From NCBI GenBank assembly GCA_015680685.1, contig MNCI01003674.1:85311-149310 (forward strand): a DNA stretch of 64,000 nucleotides, written 5' to 3'. This DNA is from Gnetum montanum (taxonomy: Eukaryota; Streptophyta; Gnetopsida; Gnetales; Gnetaceae). Under the pieces are notes generated by a model. It made no database searches. It worked only from the letters and a program-made list of their open reading frames with translations, and had not been told where the DNA came from. The stretch's first letter is position 1. Every line of letters starts with the position of its first letter. The position numbers were made by a program, and so were the translations under genes. This document shows, piece after piece, positions 33,787 to 46,743 of the stretch.

Positions 33787-34667
33787 TGATGAACAATGTT
33801 TGTCTAGATTCGATATCGAATATCTGATCTTGGAGCCTTAATATTGAATACTCAATATTGGGCCCCAAGATGTGATGTCGAATATCTAATATTGTGGGGT
33901 ATGTGATGACCTATAAACATAGCACTTGGGCACAATATTTCAATATATTTTTTGTCATAGCATAGCAGAGCTCTTGTAGTTTGTTTTCTCTAGAGTTAGA
34001 ATATTTTCCAACGTTCCCACAGTAGGAGTCATTGAGTGTACAGATCTTTATTTGAGCAGTATTGTACCTAAGCATGGCAGTGTGTCCGGAAATAAAGATG
34101 AGCTTTCTAATAAAAACTTGTAGTGCCTTGGCTAGCTTAAATATTTTATTCATGCATTTAATGTTTATGCAATTTCCTTTAATGCTCTTAAGTAATTAAG
34201 CTAAGTAAGCTAGTTCAATTAGATAGAAGCTAATTAAGCACATAAGTATGATTTCTTCAAGCATGCATATGGCTCTTGGTAATCCCAATAATGCTTAATG
34301 TTTGATAATCCAACAACATCATACATGTTCAAGATGTGCACAGAAAGTGGGATTAGATACTTATGTTAGGATAGTTAGTTATTGATTGGCAATTAGATTA
34401 GTTAAATTGATTTATCAATTACATTTCAACTTCTTGGTAATCGTAGAAAAATAAAATACAAAATAAAAAAATTCATGTGCCTTAATTACACTTAACCATA
34501 CGATTAAGCTCCACAAGTGTAGTTGAGAAGAAAATGATTGTCATGATTAGATTTCATGTCCTAGAACTAGTGTACTTAAGAATTTAAGGTCTGCAGAATT
34601 CAACCAATTCATGCGTGAACGCTTGTGATTCGTATGGTTGGGCATAGGGGTATCTCGTCGCTCATCA
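33787..34667 (+). repeat. Element B 3' LTR
   Basis: 881 bp, TGATGAACAATG to CGTCGCTCATCA. U3 has the perfect 14-bp palindrome ATTCGATATCGAAT (33808-33821) and an inverted pair AATATTGA/TCAATATT (33840-33847, 33852-33859), then CCTATAAACATAGC as TATA box. AATAAAG near 34091 is the poly(A) signal. The short minus frame 33911-34153 is accidental. Confidence 0.9.
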
Positions 34668-34672
34668 ACTAA
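34668..34672. repeat. Target-site duplication ACTAA (right of B)
   Basis: Second copy of 17298-17302. Confidence 0.85.
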
Positions 34673-36606
34673 CAATTATCAATTAACCAAACCATTAATA
34701 AAATTATTACCATTAATATTATCATTAACCAAACCATTAACATTACCACTAATGTGGCAATCTACCATTAATCCATAATTTGCACTACCCATGAATTTTT
34801 TCATGAGTTTCTAATCATAGATGTTTAAAGAACTTTAAGGTTGATACTAACTTAACTAGTCATCAAGGACTATTTGGTGTAATACCTCATCTATTTAGGC
34901 CAATCCTCATATAAGAAAAGATGAAATATTATCTTAGAAATCCTCATGCATGTCTATATTAATTATTTAGTTACATTATCACTAGTATCAACCCTATAGT
35001 GTTTCTAGGTCATAGATCCTTACCACCATCCTAAAATCACATCTAATACTTTACTACAACATGATGGTTAGTCATGAATTCCTAGCCATCATATCAATTT
35101 CCTCTACTATAAATCATATTTAATGCATCATATTTGTTATTCTTGAGCTTTCTATCATGTCAAATACACCCATACATACTTGAAGTGTCTACTTCCTATC
35201 ATCACCTAAACTTGTCATTCCTGTCAAATGCCACCATGTCCACACCACTCCAAAAAATGTGTAATGATTATATCATGATTTTTTTATGACCTCTAGTTCC
35301 ATCATGACTATAAGTCACAATGCTTGAATACGGCATATTCACTACCATCACCAAAGGTTGATGATGCAAGATGCCAAAAAGGGTTTAAAATGGAAGAAAA
35401 AAATACAAAAATAGTTAAATAAGATGAAAATAATGGCAAATCAAGAATAGATTAAGAATAGAATACAAGGGTTAGATTGATAATAAAATTTAAGAACAAA
35501 AGCATAAAATATGAAAGTTCAAATAAACAATATACTTAAAGAAATCATAAAAGAAGGACTACTTTCTCTACCTTGAAAGATTAGTTAAAATCCAAGCTTT
35601 ACCAAGGAAGAACAAGTTCAGGTCTAGAAATGATTAATAGATCCATCAACATAGCCATGAGCATGAACATGAAAGGAAAAGATTCATAATTTTTGCTACA
35701 AGAGACAGCATTGCCAAGAATTTATAGGCATAAAATATAGAGTTTGGACAATTTTAAAAATGAATAATTAATAATATATTTTCTAAAATTAGGCAACATG
35801 TATCCATCTGGAAGGTTTAGTGATCCACCAATGGCTTAAGTCACCAAAATAACATAAGAATAAGTCCACATGGCCAGGAATGGATTCCAAGATAAAATAA
35901 AAGAATAACCAGAATAAAGCCTACTGATCTATTTAGCATGTCTCATAACCATATTCTTACATTATTCCAAAATTGAGTAACATAAAAATATTAATTAATT
36001 AAAATATAATAACATTAATAAAACACCAAAAATGATCCACCACCATCATTCTAACATTTCCTTTAAAAGAGGCATCAAGCATAAGTAAATGACAAGAAAT
36101 ACTAATTTAGGAAAGAAATACAAAAAAATTATTATTTTCAAATATGTAATAAGAGTCTAAGGTCCAAAGCTTAAGAAACATGAGTCATAATAAAACATAT
36201 ATACTTATCAATACATAAAAAGTTGATCCAAGGTACACTACAGATAAGCTTATAAGTAATATATCATGGTATACAAAAATGCCAATGCATGTAAACAAGG
36301 AGTAAAGGGTTCAAACCTCAAGATGCATATCTATAAGTATGAGCATAAGAGGGACATTTTAATGTACTAGCATAAACTAATAGAAAAAACACAAAATATA
36401 TAAAAGAACCATCTACCACATTCTTATCTTTGTGTAGCCCTCTAATTTTAAGAGTGCAATTCTAATAGCCAATGTCAAGGTGGTGACATATCTATTCAAC
36501 TAACTAAGTAAAAGCATAGGTAAACACTCTAACTATTTTATGATGGTGTGAAATCTTAGTGTGTAATATATATTAAATATACCCTTATTATTAAGAATCA
36601 AGCTAT
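34673..36606 (-). repeat. Element C 5' LTR, second segment
   Basis: Resumes the C LTR after B and runs parallel to about 14060-15890 of the intact copy: CCATTAACATTA runs, AAATTTATAGGCATAAAATATAG against AATATTTATAGGCAAAATATATAG, and the CACCACCATC block. The minus-strand TATA box is near 35720. It is cut at 36606 by element E. Confidence 0.85.
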
Positions 36607-37102
36607 AATAACCTATTCTCGAATGTTAAGAATTACCATTGTTCATCATACATAATTGTCACCTCTAATCCAAAAAATGCACTTAAGACACGAAAGACAT
36701 GGCACTTTTAATTAACAAGAACTAAAAAGAAAAGTAGAATTTATTAATGTAATTTTTTAAATACAACTATAAAATGGCCTTGGTGTTATCTTTCTATGAT
36801 CCTTAGACCCCTTGAAGGTAATCCAATACTTCCACTATGATTAGGCCATAAGACCAAATGGTTTATTAGTCTTTTCTTGTCTTGCTTCATCCAAGTATCA
36901 TTACTTACCATTGTTGGATCTACAATTCCATGCTTGGAATAACCTCTAAATTTTCAACCTTAAATTCCATAGGTGAAATCCCCTTCCTGAAGGGTTCAAA
37001 AAATTTTTACAACTCCTTTTAATGCGACACCTGTTCATTCAAATAATAGTGACATTATTTTTATAATACAACTCCACCATTAACAAGGGATAGGATATTA
37101 CA
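36607..37102 (-). repeat. Element E 3' LTR (minus)
   Basis: 496 bp, minus strand TGTAATATCCTATCCC at 37102. It aligns along its length with 61311-61707, for example TTACTTACCATTGTTGGATCTA in both on the plus strand. The pair diverge heavily and the 5' copy has lost about 100 bp near the T-rich part. Confidence 0.85.
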
Positions 37103-37118
37103 ATCTATCCCCCTTAAG
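37103..37118 (-). other. Polypurine tract (E)
   Basis: Minus strand CTTAAGGGGGATAGAT directly before TGTAATATCC. Confidence 0.8.
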
Positions 37119-37139
37119 AATCTAGCTTTTCCTTGAGAT

Positions 37140-38726
37140 CTTCTTTCATATTTAGCTACTTAATAGTTTTATCTTCAATGTGCTCCTCATCCTCATCTCT
37201 ATTAATATCATTATTATCATCTGCATAAAAAATATATATTAGTTCCTCATTTTTATTCAAATCAACAATTAACTTTACTCATTATGATGATGTTCAAAAA
37301 GATGAGGATATATGTTTATGATGAACCTCCTATTTTTCTAGGTTTGTTGATTGCAATTTGACCACTAAACAAGTTTTTTAGTAATGGTTATATGTTGAAT
37401 TTTCTTTGTTCTTTGATCTTTAATGGCAATGGGATTAATTTTGAAAATCATGTTGAATCGTATGGGTAGATTATTCCAATCTAGTACATATGATACATCA
37501 TTTCCATGAAATTTCTTCAATATAATAACCTAGAAGGCATGCTAGATTTTTAAATTTATAAAAAGATTCAATTATTATGCTAACTCACTAATTCATTTTA
37601 AACTTCAAAGGGTCCACAATATCAAAAGGGATATTTTGGTATTTTTCCTAACTTTAGGGAACTTCTAGTTGGTTTAACCTTTAATAGTACTTGGTCTCCT
37701 ATTCAGGACTCCTTAAGAAAATTTTGGTCCTCATATCCTTTATACTTTCTTGAATTTCTTGTATATTTTGTTTCATCTTCCTAACAATGTTTTTTATAAT
37801 TTTCATTTTCTCTTCTTTTTATTCCTCTCAAGGTACATCCAACCCAAGTTAATGATGTTTGATAATGTCACCCAAATACAACTTCAAATGAGATCCTATG
37901 CATGGATTCTTGGTAGTTGTTATTATAGGTAAATTCTACCAAGTGTAATTACTTTTCCCAAGTCTTTGATCTTCTCTTAACATAAATCCTTAAAATATCT
38001 TTAATATCCTATTAACACATTTTATTTTTCCATCATTTTTAGCATGGTACACCATGATGAACTTTATTTTAATTTTAATTTCCTTGAAAAAGTTTGAACA
38101 AAATTACAAATAAACTTTGAGTCTATATCTGATGTAATCAATCTTGGACATCAATGTAAGATGAACATTTCTCATATGAATTTCTAGACTACTTCCTTAG
38201 CTATATTAATACAATTTAAGGATATTAATGTGTCATTTTTCATAAATGATCAACTACCACTAAGATGAGTCATTCCATTTCTTGTTCACTAGTAAGTCTA
38301 TAGTAAAGTTCATTATGATGTCTTTCCATTTCCATGTTGGGACTTCTAGTAAATGTAGTAAGCCACTTAGCTTTATTTGTTTGATTTTTACTCTTTAACA
38401 TGTTGAAAAAATTCTAATGTAACTAGATATATCATTCTTCATCCTAGGCCAAAAATAAAACTTACATAGCATTACATAAGTCTTAATGTCATGAGGGTGT
38501 CTAATGTATGATACTTCCTGTACTTTACCCAACAACTTGTATCTTCAAACTCCTAGAACACATACTCTTTCTTTCTTTATCAACATTCCTTATGGGAAAC
38601 TATGATAGTTAGGTTTAGAAGTTATGTTGGTAAGGGTTTTCTTAAAGGATTTTTCTTCATCTAATCTTTAATCTTTTCTTCCATGGGGATTTTTATCATA
38701 CTAATCATCAAGTTCCACATCTGGTT
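37140..38726 (-). pseudogene. int: Element E integrase pseudogene
   Basis: Read on the minus strand: KTYVMLCKFYFWPRMKNDIS (zinc region; YYFWPGMK is usual), then LLHLLEVPTWKWKDIIMNFT (core start; MDFVTGLP expected, here MNFTIDLL), and later KNPCIGSHLKLYLGDIIK (AYNNSYHASIGMAPYEALYG position). All parts carry stops. The short plus frame at 37750-37932 is antisense noise. Its upstream neighbour, RNase H, continues on the far side of F at 47565. Confidence 0.7.
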
Positions 38727-39595
38727 TGATGAGAGTGGTTACTCTAGCGATTTATTCTAATTATTAAAGTGGCAATTTTTCTAATTATTAGAGTGGCAGT
38801 TTTTCTAATTACTAGAGTGGAAATTTTTCTAATTATTAGAGTAGTTTCTCCCAAGCCTATAAATACAGTTCCCAGGCACATAATTTAGGGGGAAGTCTTA
38901 AGGAAGTCTTTTAGGAGTCAAGTAGAGAAACTTTGGTAGTCTAGAGTATTTTCCAAATGCCCGTAGAAGCAGGTCTAAGTGTGGATGAATCTTTATTTGA
39001 GCATTATGTACCTAAGCACACCTTATGTATGGAAATAAAGATAATCTCTTTGATTCATCCTTGCAACACTTGAGATTTGTTTTCTTACTCATTTCTTTTA
39101 TTTTATTTTCTTCTATATTTATTTTATTTTATTTTATGCACTTTACATTTCTGTTATTAGCACACATAGTACAATCACTTCGAGCATGCGTGTAACACTT
39201 GGTAACCCAATAACGATTAGCATTTGGTAATCCCAGTAGGGTTGCGTTGGTTCAGGATGTGTACAACAAGTGAGAACGGATACTGGTGTTAGGATTAGTT
39301 AAAGCCTAGTTAATCAGTAGTTAAGTTAAATTAGTCACTTAGTTATCTCTCTCTCTCTCTCTTCTCCCTTATTAGCAGTAGGACATAAAAACATAAAATT
39401 TATAAAAATAATATGCCTCAAGCTTACTTAACCACACAATCATGACATACAAGTAAGTTTGGGAAGACAATGATCAACCAACCTATCCTTGTTCCACAAG
39501 GGCACATAAGCACTTAGTCCTTGGAATTCGACCGGATTGTGCATGAAACACTCATATTCATATGGTTGAGCATAGGGGTACCTTGCCACTCATCA
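38727..39595 (+). repeat. Element F 5' LTR
   Basis: 869 bp. U3 contains four spaced copies of TTCTAATTATTAGAGTGG-like units (38752-38845), each nearly self-complementary, then GCCTATAAATACAG (TATA about 38858). Poly(A) signal AATAAAG is near 39024. U5 has CACTT (39176-39180) facing AAGTG (39268-39272) around the shared CCCAATAACGATTAGCATTTGG block. Confidence 0.9.
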
Positions 39596-39614
39596 TTGGC
39601 ATCGTTGCCAGGGA
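39596..39614 (+). other. Primer-binding site, tRNA-Asp type (F)
   Basis: TTGGCATCGTTGCCAGGGA, the best preserved of the three Asp-type sites in the window. Confidence 0.9.
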
Positions 39615-39731
39615 CTTACTTGTTTTTGTGCTAACTAGAATATAGGAAATCATTCACAATATTGGAACGAACCATTATGGTTGGTTGAGAAAATAATAAA
39701 CAATAATACATTGCACATTGAATAGACAAGT

Positions 39732-42240
39732 ATGTCTCCTTCTTCATATGGAAGCACCTCACCGCCTAGGTCTAAAACAGGAAATAGTTTGTGGCATAAT
39801 ACACATGACGTTGATCCGCCAGTTTCTTAACAAGTTCAAGTGATATATATTCATCCTGATGAGTATATACCAAATTTCACCTTTATCCTCCATCAATATG
39901 AACAACTGCGTTGGTAAGACTTAGAAGGTAACATAGTGTTACCTCCTGATCATTCAGTCCCGAGCATGCTTGTTCATGCTCTCACACGAATTGGCATGCC
40001 GCACTCACATACAGTATACATTGTGTAAGACCATGACTCAAGAGAATACCATCCCATAGAGGCACAACCAAAAAGGGACTTACAACAAGAGAGACATCAT
40101 AATTCTTTGAAGGATAAGTGGTCCCAAGATGCCCCACATGTCTTAAGCAAAAATGAGGGTGGTGAACCTACCTCAGGTAGTCACCCACACAATGATGTTT
40201 CTCCCCTTGACTTTGGCCAAGGGGTTATGTATCAAAACCTTCATTCCACTATTCATAACCCAAGTTCTAATACCCACAAGCACAAGGGTCTAAAAAAGAA
40301 ACATGAACTCAGGATAAAGGTGGATATCTTGATTGCAATCACGATCGAGGCTGAGACCGCTGAAGAGAAGGTGGTAGACACCATCATGGTGATGGTTCTC
40401 CTTCTTCTTCACCTTCATCATCTCCTTCATCCTCTCCTTCAGTGTCCAGATGTGGTCATAAAGAAAAATACCATGGGAATAAAGGTAAGAAAAGTGGAAG
40501 TCATAGACGAAACAGCCAGGAAAGGGGATGAGGGCACTCTAGAGAGTCACAACATAGAAGAAGGGAGAGTAGGGAACAACATAGGCATCATAGATGCCAT
40601 GGATGAGACGATCATGATGAACCCCTATTCGCTACTTGAAGTATGTTGGACATAACTGAGGTTGTTAGAATTCCAACAAGGCATCAGAAAGATAGTAGGA
40701 TCAAGAGATTAGATATGAACAACATCCCACGATTTGAAGGGGGATACAACGCTAATCCTCAGAATAATTTACAAGCATTCCATGATGTGTGTGCCTTATA
40801 GAACATAGAGAAAATATGGCAAAAACTTAAGTTGTTCCCACGTAGATTAGTTAAAGAAGCGGAAAGCTGGTACTAGTCTTTAGAACCAGAATCCATTCGT
40901 AGGTGGAGTACTATGTTAGAACTATTTAATGATAAGTACCAACTGTACTCTCGAGTGTCTAACTTGCAAAAGCAAATCCAAGGCTAGAAACAAGGAGGAC
41001 ATGAACCCTTGGATACTACCATGGGCTGATACCATGCACTGTTACATCATTGTCCTAGCCATGGTTATTTGCAAAGAGATCAACTATGCCATCTCATGGA
41101 TAGGCTTAGGCATGAAATGAGAAGAACCCTTGGGACTTACACCCAAGGGAGACTATCCAAGCTTAGGTCCCATTAAATTCAAATACTATTGGAGTAAATT
41201 GCTAAGGAAGAAGGTGAGCTATGGAAGAGAGTGCAGAAGAGTATAACCGAGATCCTTCCCTCTGGAAGAGCGGAGTAAGATTTTGAAAGGATGAAAAAGA
41301 GTCACCACTCAAAGAGATGGTGAATAGGAAAACTTTGCCTATCCAAAAGTTGACATCAAAAGTATTAGCAAAGGTAGACCAAATGTGGGATTACCTAGAC
41401 AATAGATTTCAATTTTTTCTTAAAATAGTAGATGAGTCTAGAGAGCAAGGTAGTGATCACAAAAAAAGAAAAAAGAGAGAAGCTGAACATGCACGTAGCA
41501 AGGGTAAGGGCAAAGTTGCCATCATTGAAGAGGTTGTGGAGTTAGAAACAGACAATGATAGTGGATGTGAAATATGTTAATATGACCATCCTAAGGGATG
41601 TTTCTCTGTAATCTCACATCTATAGGAGTCTGGAGTGTATGCACTTAGCCCATGATTAAACAAAAGGAAAACACCCCAAAGGTTACCTTATCCTCAAGGC
41701 AACCCAAGGCAGTTTCACCAACCCTTAACATATTATCCCAGTGGAACTCCACCACAACCGATTGAGCAATATCAATAGTGGTAGCACCCACAATCATGGG
41801 GAATGCCACCACTAAGGCAACAGTATCCTTACCGGCAACCTAACTTGTATGGATATTATGTGCAATAGCCAAACTCCCCACGTGACTCTACTGGTCACGT
41901 CACTCCTCAACCTCACTACAAAGCCTGCGAGTATCATGGAACTCCCTCTTCTAGAGGCAATATTCTATAAGCATATCATCCTTCTCATCCAACTGCATCT
42001 CTTCCGCCAATAGCTCCACTACCACCTACTCTCGCGATGCAAGGTGAAATCCCTACCCAACCGCAACAACGTAATGCCACAAGGGCTATTAACTCTCAAC
42101 CTACTATTGGTTCCAACAACCACATGAAGAAAAGACCTTTCTTTAGAACCAAAAAACCAACCAAGCCCTTGCAATCACAAGCAGTTGATTCCTTAAATGT
42201 CTCAATATCAATCAAAACTTTAGAGCCTCCTTCAACTCAA
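39732..42240 (+). pseudogene. gag: Element F gag pseudogene
   Basis: Starts at ATG 39732 (MSPSSYGST). It keeps VIYIHPDEYIPNFTFILH and an open stretch 40107-40280. The His/Ser/Arg-rich linker follows in a shifted frame (REGGRHHHGDGS near 40360), so the later part of the 182-codon frame is out of phase. The core has RLDMNNIPRFEGGYNANPQN and FNDKYQLYSRVSNLQKQIQG. Then come an open 87-codon stretch 41317-41580 ending CEIC, with TAA at 41578, followed by YDHPKGC. TAG stops at 41776 and 41866 match A and B. Tail: ATRAINSQPTIGSNNHMKKR. Confidence 0.85.
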
Positions 42241-42858
42241 CCACCGCACTCAATGCATACAGTCATGCTAACACATGCCGTCACCGATTGGATCAAAGCT
42301 GGCCACCTTCCTAGAAAATTCTCTGATCTTGGGAGTTCTCTAATATACTTACAAATCACTAGAAATGTGCTGTGCAAGGATCTTTTGGATTCAAGTTCCA
42401 GTGTCAACTTGATTTCTCAAGAAATGTACAAGGCCTAGAACCTGCCTCCATTGAAAAAGAGCAACACCTCTCTAGAGTTGGTCGACCAATCCATCACTAT
42501 CCCATTGGGACTGGTGGAAGACATTTTTACCACTGTTTGTGGGTGGTCATACCTAGCTGACTTCCTAGTGATTCAAGTAAACAACGGTAAGGAGAACTTC
42601 CCAATCATACTGGAAAGACCATGGCTAAGCACCATTGATGCACACCTAGGAATTTATGATCTTTCCCTAGAAATATCAAAGGAAAACACATTTAGAAAGA
42701 TCGAGAAGAAGAAAGTTTCATGCATCGCATACAGTGACGCAAGGTGTAATTGCGTGCAGAGGTCATGGTTTATGAAAAGTTTAGCATTGCCTGCATGCAA
42801 TCAGTGTGCACAAGTGATTAACATACAAATATGCCTATATGTAGCAACCACACAATAG
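42241..42858 (+). pseudogene. pro: Element F protease pseudogene
   Basis: TDWIKAGHLPRKFSDLGSSL, then DLLDSSSSVNLIS (catalytic Asp codon 42388-42390; Gly replaced by Ser). TAG at about 42436 follows where A has Trp. Next is an open 135-codon frame (42451-42858) with SITIPLGLVEDIFTTVCGWS and ILERPWLSTIDAHLGIYDLS. It is followed by a spacer frame 42910-43146 that has no clear family. Confidence 0.85.
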
Positions 42859-43149
42859 AAAGGCACCCAATGGCTAACAATTGATCAAGAAAGTAGTTCA
42901 CTCATATGCATGGAACCAACTGAGGGTTTGACTTGCACTTACATTGATAGCATAGACGCATTAGAGCAAGTCCACCACCAACCTCCAAACCTTAACCTTG
43001 AAAATATCAACTGGGGGAAGTTGAAAATCCCTGAGAAATTTAAGCAGGGTCCCCTCAAGATAAAATCATTGCCCACTGGTATGGAATACACATTCCTTAA
43101 AAATGAAAAATTGGTAATTATCAACACTAAGGTTTCTCCTCAATAGAAA

Positions 43150-44015
43150 GAAGAACTACTAAAGGTAATAAATAAATGTTCAGAATTATTCACTTGGTCA
43201 TATCCTGAATTAACTGGAATAGATCCTAGGATATGCCAACATAGAATTTACACTGACCCCTCCATGAAGCTTCGAAGACAACCGCAAAGATGTTTGAACC
43301 CAAAGCTGAAGCAAATAGTCAAGGAAGAAATCAAATAACTTCTCAAGGTTGGGTTCATATACCCCATTGCTGATAGTGAATGGGTTAGCCCCTTAGTTAT
43401 TGTGCCTAAAAAGGGAGGTAAATGGAGGGTGTGATAGATTTCAGGCTACTAAATATGGCAACATTCAAAGATCACTTTCCGTTGCCATTTGTTCACCAAG
43501 TCTTAGACACCATCGCAGCTCATCGCTACTACAATTTTTTGGATGGATATAGTGGATATAATCAAATACAAATAGCCCCAGAAGACCAAGCCAAGACTAC
43601 ATTCACTATTCCTTGGGGAACGTTTGCATACAAACAGATGTCGTTTGGCTTGTGAAATGCCCCTACAACATTTCAATGACTAGTTCTAAGCATATTCCAA
43701 CAGTAGATAGGGAATGGCGTAGAGGTCTTTATGGATGAATTCTCCACTTATGGAGCAAACTTTGATCAAGCCTTGGACCAGTTGGAGCAAGTGTTAAAAA
43801 GATGTGTAGAAACCAATTTGAGGCTCAACTGGTAGAAAAGCCATTTGATGGTCCAAGAAGGCATAGTACTAGGGCACAAAATCTCACACATAGGGATAGA
43901 GGTAGACTCTAAGAAAATCAAAATTATCCAAAGAATTACCCATCAATAAGAAACTGTCAAAGATATTCAGTCATTCCTTGGACATACTGGCTACTATAGG
44001 AGATTTATTGAGAAC
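43150..44015 (+). pseudogene. rt: Element F reverse transcriptase pseudogene
   Basis: KEEIK, then LLKVGFIYPIADSEWVSPLV, a one-base loss near 43433, FRLLNMATFKDHFPLPFVHQ and FLDGYSGYNQIQIAPEDQAK. The active site reads VFMDEFS, so the second catalytic Asp has become Glu (43737-43739). NW-stop-KSH with TAG at 43833 matches B. It ends at SFLGHTGYYRRFIEN, where RNase H should begin but is missing. Confidence 0.9.
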
Positions 44016-44740
44016 TCACGATTTGTTTAACAACAAATCATAAACAGGTTTGGTGTGCCATGTGCACTTATTTCAAACAATGGTACACACTTCACAGGTG
44101 CAAATTTTCAAAAATTAATGCAACGCTTAGGGTTTGAGCATAAATTGACTACACCATACCACCCCCAAGTGAACGGTCAAGCAAAAGTCACCAACATGGA
44201 GATTTCAAAAATATTGACAAGAACTATTAGCAAGTTTAGGTGAGACTAGAGCACTAAACTAAACAATGCTCTTTGGTCATACCACTCCACATGGAAACTC
44301 CCTACAAGCTACTCTCCCTATGAGTTAGTCTACGGTAAATTACCAATGCTTCCCATTCAAACTGAGCTCCATACACTATCCACGGCATGTGACCTCAACG
44401 TTAACCTTGATCTAGCATAGAAACAATGGTTAGTAACTCTTAAATTGCTAGATGAAAATTGATTAGCTATCCTATCATCTAAAAAATTGCACAAGGCCTT
44501 CAATAAACAATGTCATGACCTAAGAATTAGATAAGTTAAATATTAGCCAAGAGATAAGGTTCTCTACTGAAATCCCACACATGTGCCAAAACATACTAAA
44601 TTTCAAACACTGTGGGAAGGACCTTATATTATTTATGCAACTTTTCCTTTAGGTTCCATGACAATATACAAACCTGAGAGCCAAAATAAGAAAATTTTGG
44701 TCAACGTCAACAAACCAAACCTTTCTAGGAGCTTAGGATA
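44016..44740 (+). pseudogene. int: Element F integrase pseudogene, C-terminal half
   Basis: Begins abruptly inside the core: QQIINRFGVPCALISNNGTH, where the second catalytic Asp is Asn. Then come FQKLMQRLGFEHKLTTPYHP and QVNGQAKVTNMEISKIL, with Lys at the usual catalytic Glu position (QAEV expected, QAKV here). The C-terminal domain holds LPTSYSPYELVYGKLPMLPI and FQTLWEGPYIIYATFP. RNase H and the first half of integrase, about 1.2 kb in B, are deleted. Confidence 0.85.
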
Positions 44741-44789
44741 GCTAGTACACATGCTACCTCTATTGATGGACAACCTTGCTCACTATTTT

Positions 44790-46730
44790 AGATCTCCTCC
44801 TTCCAACTTAGTCATGGGGAAGATGGCCACCTATGCTAACCATTCTAGGCTCTTATTTCTTTTTGAATTTTTTCTTACACATTTTTTTTTACACATTCTT
44901 TCAACTTTTCTTTTTTTTTTTTACACCATCGTTCATGTTTTTACTATTTCTTTGTTTACTTGATTTACTTTTATTCATCATCAAATAAGTGCTCATGATG
45001 GTGGATTGAATTATATCATATTGATTGCTAATGTTTGGTTTTTACCTTTGAATTATGATGCTGATATTAAGGTATGGTTCTTTTGGTAAAATAGGCAATG
45101 AGTCCACACCGCCCACTCATCCATACAACTCTATGGTCTCCTTTGGCTTGGAACTGTATAGTCCTCTTTTTCTCTATAAACTTATTAATGAATTGGTGGC
45201 TAGGTATTTTTCAAACCAAGGAAAGACTCAAAGGATGAAAAGGGTGTGACTTCAAGGGGATTCAATGCATTTGTGTTGGCCATTCTCTTGGGTGCTTGGA
45301 TGCCTTTTTCTTGGGTTTTCCACCATTCTGACAATGTTCAAAAATCAGGAAGTTGAGTAAATAAAAATAAGTCTTTGCATGGTGTGGTTCTCACACAAAA
45401 AAAAGAGAAAAAAAGTGAGAATTCAAAGCACAACCCTTAGACATAATAAAGCAATATGGGCTACAAGCACTAGTTATGAAACTGGAAAGACACGTTACCC
45501 ATGCCTGAAGGTTCCCTCTAACTAAGGCCCTTTCTCACTTCCTGCTTATCCATCTCACTCTCCTTGGGATGGTGGTCACTCTTTTTGGAAGCATTCTTGT
45601 TGCCTTAAGAGGATGGATTGGCTAGGTGTATTGATGCGAGGTCACTGAATGTGGTTAGTTTGAGTCTGGATTTGGGATGAGTTCTACTTAGTTATCTTAA
45701 CCATGAAATACACAAGGGGCCTTACACTACCTTGTTCTTGGGATTCCATTCCATTCTCTCCTCTCCATCTTTCTTCCCATTTTCCACCTCATTATCGATT
45801 TTATCATTAGTCCATTCTGGGTTGATGCATTGTTTTTCTTTGGTGAATTCTTATGGGTAAGTTTTTAACTCTTGCTTCGAAATGACATTCCTAGAGCCTA
45901 CAGACTCTTTGGTTTATGGGTTTGTCAAGGCATAAAGGACATGAGCTTGCTTTGGAGAGGACCCACTAGCATTCCTTTTTGGTGTAATTGTTAATTTCTT
46001 TTCCTTAAAAATTTCCTACAATCAATCATCTCTTATTTCATCCCCATCCATGACATCCATTTTATTGGCATTGTTGTTGTTATTTTTTCCCGTCTTTCTT
46101 GTTCCTCATATTTTTCCATCTTATAGCTATCGGAGGTTCACTCTTAGTCATGGAGGCCCTAGCACAAATTTTTTAATTTTCTCCATTTTACTATTTACCG
46201 AATCCCTACACCTTGGGTAGTCACCTATGATAAATCTTTGAACCAATTTCTTCCATAACCACAACTTAGCCAATGCACTTCATATCAAGGCAAGGTATCA
46301 ATTGCATTATGGTTTATCTATCCTTGCTCATTTGTGACTGTGTTGTGTGTGTAGATGGCAATCATACAAATAATGGACTGGGCTCAGAGAAAGCACTTAG
46401 GATGGACCAGAACTGGAGCATTTACGAAAGGAGAAAGTCTGGTGGCATGGCTATGGATAAACAATGGAAGGCACAATTTTGACATTCACGACAACATGCT
46501 CCATATTTTTTCTCTCTCTTTCTCTTCAAGCTACCAAATAAAGGCTTGGATGTCATTTATGTATGATTTTTTACCATAATGGTCATGAACACTAATGTTG
46601 TAATATGCTTATTGATCCGTTCACTAGGCATGTTGAGTCTATCATCCCATTCCACCTTTAGTTTTTAATTAGTCAATAATCTCATACCTTCCCAATATTT
46701 TGTAAGGAACTCAAGGATGAGTTTTCATTT
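44790..46730 (+). mobile_element. Element F 3' non-coding module
   Basis: Same order as in A and B: CTTAGTCATGGGGAAGATGG at about 44808, T-rich tract 44870-44930, AATAGGCAATGAGTCCACAC at about 45090, AGGGTGTGACTTCAAGGGGA at 45241, a short A-rich run near 45403, TGCTTTGGAGAGGACCCACT at about 45947-45966, and a CT run near 46510. No env-like ORF. Confidence 0.8.
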
Positions 46731-46743
46731 AGTTGTGGGGGTA
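46731..46743 (+). other. Polypurine tract (F)
   Basis: AGTTGTGGGGGTA before the 3' LTR. Confidence 0.8.

Larger units (their letters stand above)
17303..34667 (+). mobile_element. Element B: Athila/Tat-like gypsy element, full domain set, contains A
   Basis: About 10.1 kb once A is removed. Layout: 5' LTR, tRNA-Asp-type PBS, gag, protease, RT, RNase H, integrase, 2 kb non-coding module, PPT, 3' LTR. RT phrases (GYSGYNQIQI, FGLCNAPTTFQ) and the Asp primer site place it in the Athila/Tat branch. It carries many stops and frame shifts and cannot be active. It was inserted in C's 5' LTR with a 5-bp ACTAA duplication. Confidence 0.9.

Noticed and set aside
40107-40655. 182-codon frame of F as an intact gag
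   Set aside because: Only the first third is gag; after about 40280 the real reading is shifted into another frame.
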